Shown here: piece after piece, positions 47,701 to 59,700 of the stretch
Layout of the letters: every line of letters starts with the position of its first letter
How positions within the stretch are numbered: position 1 is the stretch's first letter
DNA from: Zoroaster sp. YZ-2022
Lineage: Eukaryota > Echinodermata > Asteroidea > Forcipulatida > Zoroasteridae
NCBI GenBank assembly: GCA_029582265.1
Contig: CM055828.1
Span: 33,143,263 to 33,207,262 of the forward strand
Length of the DNA stretch: 64,000 bases
Reading direction: 5' to 3'
The notes under the pieces: model-generated
Seen by the model: the letters and a program-made list of their open reading frames with translations, nothing else
Database searches by the model: none
What the model was told of the DNA's origin: nothing
Position numbers and translations under genes: made by a program

Positions 47701-50700
47701 AATTAAATATTGGGGGTGTCTTTTTTGCTCCAAACAAATGGTGTCTAGACACAGTTGCCATTTTGTTTTTTTATTCACAAGACTATGGGAATCTAAGCGA
47801 CCCTCAATTCCCCAAAAAGACTAGTGCTTTTCAAACTGTACAGTTCTTTACAGTATTTGGAGATCTTGTGAAAATCATTTCAGTGAATGTCCCAGTAACA
47901 AATCTGCTGTTCAAATTTGTTCAATGGATTCTTGGTTGTAATTCGTATGCCTTGTGTTCTTTCTTCAGATTTACTTGTATGGCAAGCAGACAAAATCCAT
48001 CACCTACAATGACTTCATCAATAAGGAGCTTGTGCTGTTCTCTAACGCCGACAATGAGCGGTCTATCCCATCCATGGTCGACGGTAAGTCGCTTTCATTG
48101 CACTTTTACCATTCAGTCTTGCTAGATCATTCAATCGTTTAACCCTAACCCCCTAGCTATTTTGGCTAACAACCTTCCTGAATCTGCCAAAATCCAAAAC
48201 CATGCACAAACACTACCACCCAACTGTTGGACTTAGCTGGAATTAGGACACCCGGCCCCATGCAAAGCAGGGTTCGACCTTAGCGGTCGCCCGCTCGCCA
48301 AATGCGAGTGAAAACGGCGGCGGGCGAGTCAAAACCCTTCCTTCAGTAGCCCGCTGGGCGAGTCAAAATATTGTCACCGATAGGCCTATAATTCAGCCCT
48401 GAAATTACACGACGGCATCGACGGCAATTGCCGTCAATGCCCTCTGCCGTGATGCCCTTTAAAAATGCCACTTTTCACGGCAACGAGTTGCTGTGCTTGC
48501 CGTTGTGCCCATTTGTTTACACATAGTATTTACTACGTACATGTACAGTGCATTCTCACGGAAAAAAATATATCGCCGCCACGCTCGATTGCGCGACCGG
48601 TGGCTGCGCTGCTAAGACCAAGTTCACGCAACGACCATTTGGGAACAAAATAGTCAAAATTACCTGGTACTCATGACCAAAATGATATAGCGGTTACCAG
48701 GCAATATCGGCCGCTTGGTCGTTGTACGAACTTGGCCCTTGCTAATACTTTGGTTGGTGTCAACAGTACCCACAACATAAACACTACGCCAGGCATTCGC
48801 GGGTACCAGCTAAAAATAGCATGGCGCGGCGTTGGGGCGCATGCAATGTAAATAATACATGCCGAGTCTGTACCTAGACATGCATGCGGCGTGTGCGGTG
48901 CATCGGATATAGCATCGATCATCGTGTCGCGCGCTGCAATGTACCGTACGTATGTACAATACATTACGCGGCCAGGGCTTTTGGTGGTCGTCAACATGTT
49001 GTCAAAGGGTCGACTAGCAAATAAAAAAAGAGTGAACTGAATACTGCCACATCCAAATGCATAAAACTTGATGTTTTTTTCGGGTTAACATTGTGTTTTT
49101 TATTTATTTTTAATTGGTGACATAAACTGTAAGTGTTGCAATACTGTTTTCATGTAGGCCTAGAAAGGAAACTTTAGTCTTATTGGCATGTGCTGAATTT
49201 TTATTGGAGTGGTTTTTTTAAATAAAAATTTAAAGATTGCCTTGGTGCCCTTTACGTTTTTTTTATCATTGCCGTGATGCCCTTTGAAAATCTAAAAAAT
49301 TGCCTTGGTGCCCTGATTTTTTTAAATGTTTTCATTATTGTAGTGTTCAGTTGGTTAGAAATAAAATATGAAAAGAGCCTTCTTCATTTCAGAATTAAAG
49401 CAAAAGCATTACTGTACACTAATGTGCCTGATCTTTTCCTCTGTTATTAGAATAGAATCCGTTATTAATTAAAGAAACAGAAACAAATATGCACATAATA
49501 ATAAGGTAACTGACAACTGTTGTTTATAATGCACGTTCTGATTCAAAATGCCTAAATTACTAAAAACAGTGATTTGATTAAAATTATTTAAAAAAACATA
49601 CAGGCGAGTGAAAAGGCTTGCGGGCGAGTGAAAAGTTTGGTTTACTAGCCCGGCCAGCGAGTGAAAAAAAAAGTTAAGGTCGAACCCTGCAAAGTATGCC
49701 TGTCTGGGCTATACAGTACTGAGTCCATCAAAATCCAACAAACGCTGCTGTTGGAGTTTGAATGGTTTGGGGTGGTTAAGGGTTAACCCTTTCACTACCA
49801 TTGGCGACTTTAGTCGACAACACACATACCCCTGTTGCTTACCATTGGCGACTTTAGTCGACCAAGGCCACCACGGCCACCACAAACAGCACTTAATTGG
49901 GAGTATCATGACCAGCTTTTAAAACAGCTGTATTTTTTCCCTTCTTCGCAGGCCATACACATGCTATATATGGTTGGAAAGACTGATTCCTTATCTTTCT
50001 AATGGTATAGCCCAACCTACATATTGCTATTATAGAAATTAGACATAATACAAGTCAATCCTTTCAATGGCCATTTGTGCTATGGAACGCCATACACGTG
50101 TGTATAAAATGCTCTCTGTGTTTGTGAACGAAGTCAGGGGAAGTAAAATAAATAACCTGATCATTTTATATGCAATGCCAATGATTTTGGTATCATATGA
50201 AAGGGAATTTCATAAGCAACAATCATTTCATTGAAGGTATCGTTCTCAAAAAAATTCTTTATGAAGAAAAACGAGTTTAGAAAAAGTGCCTGTAAATGGA
50301 TGCATACTGTTGTGCAATAATGTGTGAATTCATGCATGACTGGGCAAACAATTCGGTAACCAGTGGGACATCCTGTTGAAACAAATCGCTAATGAAAAAA
50401 GGGTTAATAAATACTTTGATTGTGTTGTCTGTTTGCATAGGCTTAAAGCCAGGACAACGTAAGGTCATGTTTACGGCCTTCAAGCGTTATGAGAAGAAGG
50501 AGGTGAAGGTAGCCCAGATGGCTGGTGCTGTGTCTGAATGCTCTGCCTACCACCACGGCGAGGTAAGATGGATATCATCTTTATCTTTTAACAGACAGGT
50601 CTTTAAAGCCAGTGTATACGTTTGGTTAAATGTTTGTGCATATGCATGCATACTTTATAAGAGTCAGGCCTGTGTTTTATCAGGAATTTTCCTGATTTCA

Positions 50701-53700
50701 GGAATTTTTACAAATATCCCTTTGCCTCAAAAAGGAAGTAGCCATCAAGGAAAGAAAGAAGTATCATGTATTGTGTCCAAACTTCTAGTTTCTTGTTTCT
50801 TGTTTCTTGTTTGTGGGGATGTGGAGAGTCTGAAAATCCTCTAAAATTAAACACTCGGGAGGTTCAGGTCCTCTAGACCAAAGGGAGACTCGGGATTGTT
50901 TACTTTGGTCAAATCACGCCCCTGAAGAATAGAAATATAATATAAAATGCAACCTTTCAATTTATTTTATTGTGTTAACAGTAAAATAATGAAAATGCAT
51001 GTAGATTTCTAAGGTGATGATGTATTCATTCTAAGGTGGAGTTTCTAAGTTCTGTTTTTGGATGACAGGCAAGGTCTTCTTGACAAAGTAGGCTTGAATT
51101 CACAGTGGTTTTTTTTCTTCACATATTGATTTAATCTCAGAACTCACTCATGAGCACCATCATCAACTTAGCGCAGAACTACGTGGGTAGCAACAACATG
51201 AACCTCCTACAGCCCATTGGTCAGTTTGGTACCAGGCTGCACGGCGGCAAAGACGCTGCGAGTTCCCGTTACATCTACACCCAACTCAGGTTAGTCATCT
51301 CATCAGTTAACAGAAATAAGACCCATACAGTCAAAATCAGATGCAATGTGTTGTATGTCCTTTAGACATTACCCATATTGATGTTCTTTTTTGCCATGTT
51401 CATTATTAAACAATCATTGCGGGAAGTTTATTGATGCATTTTGATCGAATATTTATACACATTGTTCCATTTGCTGACTATCTAGTGTATGTGGCCGTCG
51501 AGTGCCGACTCTCAGTTAACCGACTGAAAAGTTTCGGTTAAACAGTTAGTGAACTAACCGCTAACTCCAAGCACAAATTATCCAGTAATTTTGTAATTGG
51601 GTTATTGTCAGTGTTGTACTTTCCCTTTAAAAGCAGCAACTTATAAGACTTGGCTTCTTTATCCCAGCACCCTAGCCCGCTTGGCTTTCCCATCTGATGA
51701 TGACCCTCTCCTTAAGCACCTGTACGACGACAATCAGCGTATTGAACCCGAGTGGTACTGCCCAATCATCCCTATGGTTTTAATCAACGGTACTGAGGGT
51801 ATCGGAACAGGATGGAGTACAAAGATAGCCAACTATGACATCAGAGAAGTAGTAGCCAACGTGAAACGCATGATAGACGGCGAAGAACCAATTCCAATGG
51901 TGAGCTCCCAGATACTTGTATTTTTGTGCAATGTTGTTAATTAGGCACAAGATTGGTTGATTAAAATGAAAATGGTTTTTGATTGATTAAAATGAAAATG
52001 GATTTTGATTGATCATTTTATCAAATCAGTGGAGTGCTTTTAAATTAGACATCTCAAAAGGTATAAGATTTTTGCATTAAGTATTTTTTAACCCTAACTC
52101 CCTCGGCCCATTTGCTTACACATAACCTGAATCCTCCAAAATCCTTCAGTAGTAAAGCAAGCACATGACATGTATGCACACATGTGTTTCTAATCTGTGA
52201 TACATGGCCAGGGACCCTCCCTGCATGCAAGGAGCAATAAACGGTGTCCACTGACCCAAGCACTGACCTTGCAATCACTACAACAAACATGGATGTACAT
52301 GTACCATGGAAAGGCAAGTATGCCTAATAACCTCAATTCTCCAAAATCCTTCACTTTAGCAAAGAACATGTAGCATGTAACCTCAATCCTTCAAAATTCT
52401 TCACTTTAGCAAAGAGGATTTGGGAAGGTTAGGGTTAATCCCCATTTTCTGTTATTTATTTATTTTTTGGGGAGATTAAAAAAAAAATTACAGATATTTT
52501 ATCTATGTATTTATGTAAAAGGTGTTGCATAATTGTATATTGGAAAGGGGAATTTCATTTTGTTTTTGATTGTGATGAACATAAAATTTAAATTTTGAAA
52601 AAAATGGAAGAACATATTGGTAATATATTAGTGTATCCTATCTCATATTCATTGTTTTTTTGTTTGTTTTTGTTTTTGTTTTTTTAACGCAGCTTCCATC
52701 CTACAAGAACTTCAAGGGAACCATTGAAGAGGTCGAACCAAACCGCTTTGTGGTCAATGGTGAAGTGTCTATTATTGACGAAAGCACCATCGAGATTACA
52801 GAACTGCCCGTACGAGTCTGGACACAGACTTACAAAGAATCCACACTGGAATTGTTTCTGCATGGCACCGAAAAAGTACCACCTTGTATCACGTAAGCAA
52901 AAGATACTTTGCATTTTTTCTTTTTGAGATTAGAAGCAGGCCTGTGATTTCTCAGCATTTTTCCTGATTCAGGATTTAAAAAAAAATTTGTTTTAACAAA
53001 TCTCCCTTTGCCTCAAAATGTTCTTGAAGGAAGAGAAGTAGCCACAAAGGAAATAAAGAAGTAGCTTGTATTGTTTGCAAACCTCTAGTTTCTTGTTTGT
53101 GGGGATGTGGAGAGTCTGTAAATCCTCTAATAAATCCTTTGTAAATCCTCTAGCGCTCTAATCGTACTAGTGCATACAGGGAACCTGATTTAAAAAAAAA
53201 AAAATCCGTAGCGTAATAAGGGTCTATGCCGCATTTGAATAGACAATCAAATTTATTCATGTTTGCAAACAGACTGTATGGAACGTTCCAACGTTTCTTC
53301 AACATACCTCAGGCCTGTGATTTCTCAGAATTTTTCCTGATTTTAGGATTTATACAAATCTTCCTTTGCCTTGAAATTTTCTTCAAAAAAAAAAGAGAAG
53401 TAGCCACCAAGGAAAGAAAGAAGTAGCCTGTATTGTGTCCAAACCTCTAGTTTCTTGTTTGTGGGGATGTGGAGTAGTCTGTAAATCCTCCAAAATTAAA
53501 CATCCAGGAGGTTCAGGGGGCTTTGTCTTCTAGACCAAAGGGAAACCCAGACCAGCTGCCCAATTTTTCAGGATCTTTTGTCATATCACACCCCTATTAA
53601 ATATAAGTCTTTATTTTGGGGAGTTCTGCTTTAAATTCAGTTATTTGGCAGGAAATAGATAACTTTGGTTTTGTTGCATGCAGTGACTACAAGGAGTACC

Positions 53701-56700
53701 ACACAGACACGACGGTCAAGTTTCTGGTCAAGATGAGCGAGGAGAAACTGAGGAAGTTTGAACATGAGGGTCTTCACAAGGCGTTCAAGCTTCAGACCAC
53801 TCTAACGCAATCCAACAGCATGGTAAGTCGCAAAATATCAGATTCTTGACCCTTTTGTCACTGGGTTTATATGCTCATGTTGCCCATAATGTGAGTGAAT
53901 TTTATTGGTTTACGCAAACGTTGCAGCCACAGTTCTTTCATTGTCATTTCCGCTATATCGCCCAGATATTTTGCAGTAGAATTCATCATCTGAATTCTAA
54001 TAACTCTAGAACTATCAGTTGAAGCATTTTTTCAGAAATTCGTCTTTTGGTAATCGTGAGTTAACAATAACCAGTGCCGAATTAAGTTCACATTTCCATG
54101 AAAAAGTTACATCACGCATTGTTTACAAAACGAAAAAAAAAATCTGATATCAACACTATTTAAAATGGACATTAAAAAGGGAACATAAAATTCCAAGACT
54201 AAACTATATGCGGACACTGGACTACAGCATCAGAGGGAAATTGTAGGGAGGTACTCACCTATCAGTGGCACCATGAACTGAGAATGCCCGTAACTCCCTG
54301 TTCGGGGCAAAACGTCTGACACCGCACAATTTCTAACACCTGAAACCTATTACAAATGTCGGACACAAACCATCAAAAACACCCCCCAACAAGGGAGCCC
54401 CAGGCCTACCCATTACATATTGTATGGAACGCTACAAACCATTCTGGGAGTGATGCCAAATTACAAAGAGAGTACGCACATTTTTTTTAAACAGAATACC
54501 TTCAAATTTTCCCCGTTTTATTATTTTGTTTTCCTTTCTACCAGGTTCTTTTTGACCAGCACGGCTGCATCAAAAAGTATGATGATGTCCTTGATATCTT
54601 GAGAGATTTTTTCGTTCTTCGTAGTCACCTGTACAATCGCCGTAAGGAATATCTTGAAGGGGTGTTAGAAGCTGAGTCCAACAAGCTGAACAATCAGGCA
54701 CGCTTCATTATGGAGAAGATAGAAGGAACAGTTGTCATTGGTGAGTTTTTGAGAAATGTACAGGCCTGTGATTTTTCAGGTTTTTTTTTTACAAATCTCC
54801 CTTTCCTAAACATTTTCTTGAAAGAAGAGAAGTAGCCACCATGGAAAGAAAGAAGTAGCCTGTATTGTGTCCAAACCTGTAGTTTCTTCTTTGTGGGGAT
54901 ATGGAGAGTCTGTAAATCCTCCAAAATTAAACATCCAGGAGGTTCAGGGGGCTTTGTCCTCTAGACCAATGGGAGACCCAGGCCCACTGCCCATTTTTCA
55001 GGATTTTGTTTCACACCCTGGAAAAATATAGTTTTTCTAAATGTGTAATTTTATCAAACGGTTGGTATCAGGAACTCCACATTTGAGTCTGATTACGAAA
55101 AGATACTTTTCTTTGGGGATTTTATTTTGTAGTTTCAACATTTTTTATTTAATTTTCTTTTTCAAATCTGTTGTTTCCCACAGAGCATGAAGATAAAATC
55201 TGATAAATTTCTTTATGGTTTAATGCTTAAATATTATCCATATGATTGGAGCATTTCCACAGTTAAAAGTTTTTCACACCAATCGTCAGTCAACCAACTG
55301 AACTCTGTCTTGTCATTTTCCCAGAGAACAAGAAGAAGAAAGAGATGATCTCCATACTGATCCACCGAGGGTTCGACTCAGATCCCGTCAAGATGTGGAA
55401 GGAGGCACAGAACAAGCTAGTTGCCGAACAGGATGGTACTGACACAGAAGAGGACACCATGAGCGAAACCTCAACTGCCTCATCGTCGGCTGGACCGGAC
55501 TACAACTACCTTCTTGGGATGCCCCTCTGGAGTTTGACAAGAGAGAAGAAAGATGACCTCCTGAAACATCAAGAAGAAAAGGTAGCAACTTTTGTCATGT
55601 TATTTTGTCAGGAGAATTTCTTCTATCAAGTCATTAAAATGAAATGATTGTAATGAAATCATGTTTCTCTTTCTTTTTTTCCTGTCAGGGTAAAGAGCTT
55701 AGTGACTTGAGACGGAAGACTCCAAGCATGTTATGGAAAGGGGACTTAGCGGCTTTTGAGAATCAGCTAGAGGTCAGAACGACAGAGCGTTTATTTGTGC
55801 CGTTTCTGCTTTGTTTAAAGTCCCATTGCTGAAAAGAAACTGATGATTATTTTCAAATTTGTAAATCATTTTAATAATACAGGCTATGTTGTTAATACTA
55901 GATGCATTTGATTTCTGACCTGATTTCTAATCCATAGATGCCAACTATTACAAATTTTTCATAATTATTACAATTTCTTTTCAGGAATTAAGTACAAATT
56001 GGTTTACGTACATATATGTAGTAGGTTTTTGTTTGATTTATTTGCATTTGGTCATCTTGACCATCATTTTAGTTTTAGAACAAATTGTTATGTCTTGGTC
56101 GGTTTCATTACGAATTGAAATTTTGAAATGTTTGCAGCTAACAAAGGCTCAGTTAATTTTAAAAACTGTTCCTAAAATAATCATCAGTTGAGTTGAATCT
56201 TTCACAGGAATGTGGGCTCGAATCCCAACCGCGACCATGGTGCTTGTGTCCTTGAGCACTTTACCATAATTGCTTCTCTCCACCCAGGGGTAAATGGGTA
56301 CCTGTGAGGGCAGAGTTGGTTGTTGTGTTTGATTAGCCCTATATACGCTGTCATGGCAGCAATTGAGCTGTGTACTCCCCAGGGAGCTGAGATGGTTTCA
56401 GGAATGATTTATGCGCCTGATGAGCAGGGGTAATAATATAATGCGCCTTGAGCACCAGTTTGGTGGATACGTGCGCTTATATAAGTCTATATTATTATTA
56501 TTATTATTAGGTTGGGTTTTTTTATTTTATTTTTTTTTATAAATATCCCTCCCTTTTTTCTTTTTCAGATTGTTGAGCAGCAGGAGAAAGAGGATGAGGC
56601 AGCTGCTCCCGTCACCACCAAGGGAGGAAAGAAACAAGGTCGTAAGAAGCTTGTCCCTAAACTAGAGACCAAGCCGTCGCCTTATGGAACACGGGTCGTG

Positions 56701-59700
56701 CCACGCATTGATGCCATCACCAAAGCTATCAAGAGGACAACGGCCGGAGGAGCCAAGAAGAGAGTGAGTCAAACGTGAAAATATTTTTATATTTTTTTTA
56801 TAGGAAAAATATTTTTGTAGAAGCTAAAACTGGAAATAATTTTCATACAAATTAAAGGATGATTTTCTTTGTGGGACAAGCTGAGAAGAGATTGAGTCAA
56901 ATGTGAAAATATTTGCTAAATTAATTTGTATTTTAACAGTTTTCATCTTCAGTATTCATTGTGCTTTATCACAGTTTGTCTGATAATTTTTAACCCTCCT
57001 ACTACAAGGGTCAAAATCAGTCAAAATGTTGATATACTTGCCAAGATACATCGAGTGCACTTAAAAGTCAAACACTGTGAAACCTTACTTGTAGTAAGTA
57101 CATTTACAGGTCAAAATGAGTCGAATGTTTTTGACTGGTAAAAGCATTGATTTAGTTTTGCCCTACACCGACGTGTGTATAGCACTGTATGCTCAATGCT
57201 TTCCGAGTGTCTGTGAAAAAACTACACAGGCGACTCGGGCGGGATTCGAACCCACGACCTCCTGCTTAACTAGTACAGACGTCTTGACCTCTCGACCACC
57301 GAGCTTGCCCAATGACGATTGGCCGGCTAGAATCCTATATAGCAGCGGGTTCCGCGATATATATATAGATTGGTGAAAGTCTTGCGTCGGGGGATAAACA
57401 ATTGATTTAGTTTTGCCCTACACCGACGTGTGTATAGCACTGTATGCTCAGTGCTTTCCGAGTGTCTGTGAAAAAACTACACAGGCGACTCTGGCGGGAT
57501 TCGAACCCACGACCTCCTGCTTACTAGTGCAGACGTCTTGACCTCTCGACCACCGAGCTTGCCCAATGACGATTGGCCGGCTAGAATCCTATATAGCAGC
57601 GGGTTCCGCGATATGTATATATAGATTGGTGAAATTCTTGCGTCGGGAGATAAACAATTGATTTAGTTTTGCCCTACACCGACGTGTGTATAGCACTGTA
57701 AAAGCACTGTGTATAGCACTGTAAAAGCATTGTCTTGTATTGTTCAGGGTGGTCAAAATGACAGTAAAACCAGTCAAAATGCCCCTATGTGCACAATTTG
57801 GGTCAAAATAGTCAGTTGACTGATTTTGACCGATTTTGACCACGACAGCTGCTTGCCACTAAAGTGCAGCTATAGTAGGAGGGTTAATAGGCATAACAAA
57901 TGTTAGTACATTACACCGGTTTACTATTGGTAGACACTGTCTCTAAAGTGCCTATGAACTGCAGTTTTATCTAGATACATATTTTACCAATTATCCATGC
58001 ATTTGGAAAGTTTTAAACAAAATTTGTAATCTATTTTTGATGTAAAGTGAAGATGGAGTGTACTTTTGAAATGTTCATGCTTTTCCTCGTCACACGAGGA
58101 CGCTGTTTTGTGAGAACACAACAGGAACTCAGTGTCACAGCAGCGCTAACAGTGCACAAAATCAAAACCTTGCTGGGCTTGTGACAATGAAATTCCTGTC
58201 AAGTAACCCACAAATACACCATCTGAGGGAAAGACATTAGACACATCTTGTATCTTGATGTCAAACTTTGCAACTTCTACCCCTCAGGGAGCAAAAGTCA
58301 AGATAGAGAACAGTGACGAAACAACAAGCCTCGACGAAAGTGCGGAGAAGGAGCTGTTGACCCTAGCCCAACGCCTCGTCGCCAAGGGTACATTAACCAC
58401 AACCAACGGTATGCTACTACTAAGAAACACCTCATCAATATCGACTCATAGGGGCTATGGCACCTACGCTCTCACCTGCTCGGATCTGAGCCAGAATTTC
58501 CCCCGAGCCACGCCACATTATTCCCAACCTTTTGCAAGTAGATTCAGTTGTTTGTGCCTAACTGAGACAAGACATTGGAACAACTCCTCACGCGTGATCC
58601 TAGACAATCACTGCAGAGATGGTTACTTAAATGACAGCATGATTTCTGACAAATTTAGAAGAAGTTTACTCATCCCCACGGCTTCCAGTTTACTCCTCAA
58701 TCAGCAATATGTATACAAAAGTAAACGGACAGATATGCTTTCTGTGCAGTCGTCAGAATGGACGCACAAATCAAGCTATGCTGTTGCTTCTCTCAAATTA
58801 CTGCGACCTAAAAGTCACCATGTCAAAATAACACAGCCTCCTTTATCTACGTGTACGGGTCGTATACTAGGCATTACATTGGGCAGTAGATCTCATCAAC
58901 TGATCAGATGTGCTGTGCGATGTGTCAGATATGCACGATAAAGGAAATTTAGTCATTTCTAAATCATGGCCAAATTGAGCAGTTTTCTACGAATGCAGGC
59001 CTTGATTTTCACAGAGGTCCTTGTCTTTATTGTCTTGGCCTTGGTGCTTCTTAAAATGTTCCCATAGACATTCTGATATTCTAATGGAAGTGCTCTTTAC
59101 TCAGGGAAAATGGCCTTCCCCCTACAAGAATGAAATTCCTGGCCTGCTAAGAAATTGCAAGACGGGTCGTAATTTTGACAGTGGATGTGCAATGAAAGTA
59201 GTTCAAAATCTATTATAGAGGGTTGTTACTATGGAGATCTTACAGAATCTGCAGACAAGATGTTTTTGCTCACTTTTCTGGTATTTGGGGATTTTGTGGT
59301 AATCAAGTTTAACAAAAATGATGAATACAAATGAGTTTTGCGGGGCGGTATTTATGTACATGTTCAATCACAATGTTATGAACAATGAATAAGTGTAGAA
59401 ATTGTAAAAACACTGATTTTCAAATATTTACATAATTTGTTTCCATTTTCGTGTAGCTTTTCCTCTAAAACTAACTGTGATCATTGGAGAGAGCTAAAAC
59501 CACACACTAAAAGCAGTTTATCAAATTTGTCAAAACTTTATGAATTGTGTATGATTATTTTTTAGGCTTCATAAATGTTTTATATGTTCCGTCCTAATGA
59601 CAGCTGTTTGACCAATCGTAGTGTTTCTTGCCTTTGATTGGGCCAGTTTGACGGCCATGTGACTGCATGTATTCCATGTTTAGAGATTGCTGCAGAGACA

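Noticed and set aside
58409..58941. Long plus-strand frame continuing after TOP2 exon 27
   Set aside because: It reads through the donor ACG|GTATGC. The downstream peptide has no match to TOP2, while splicing to 60568 gives the expected Gly-Thr-Lys and basic tail.
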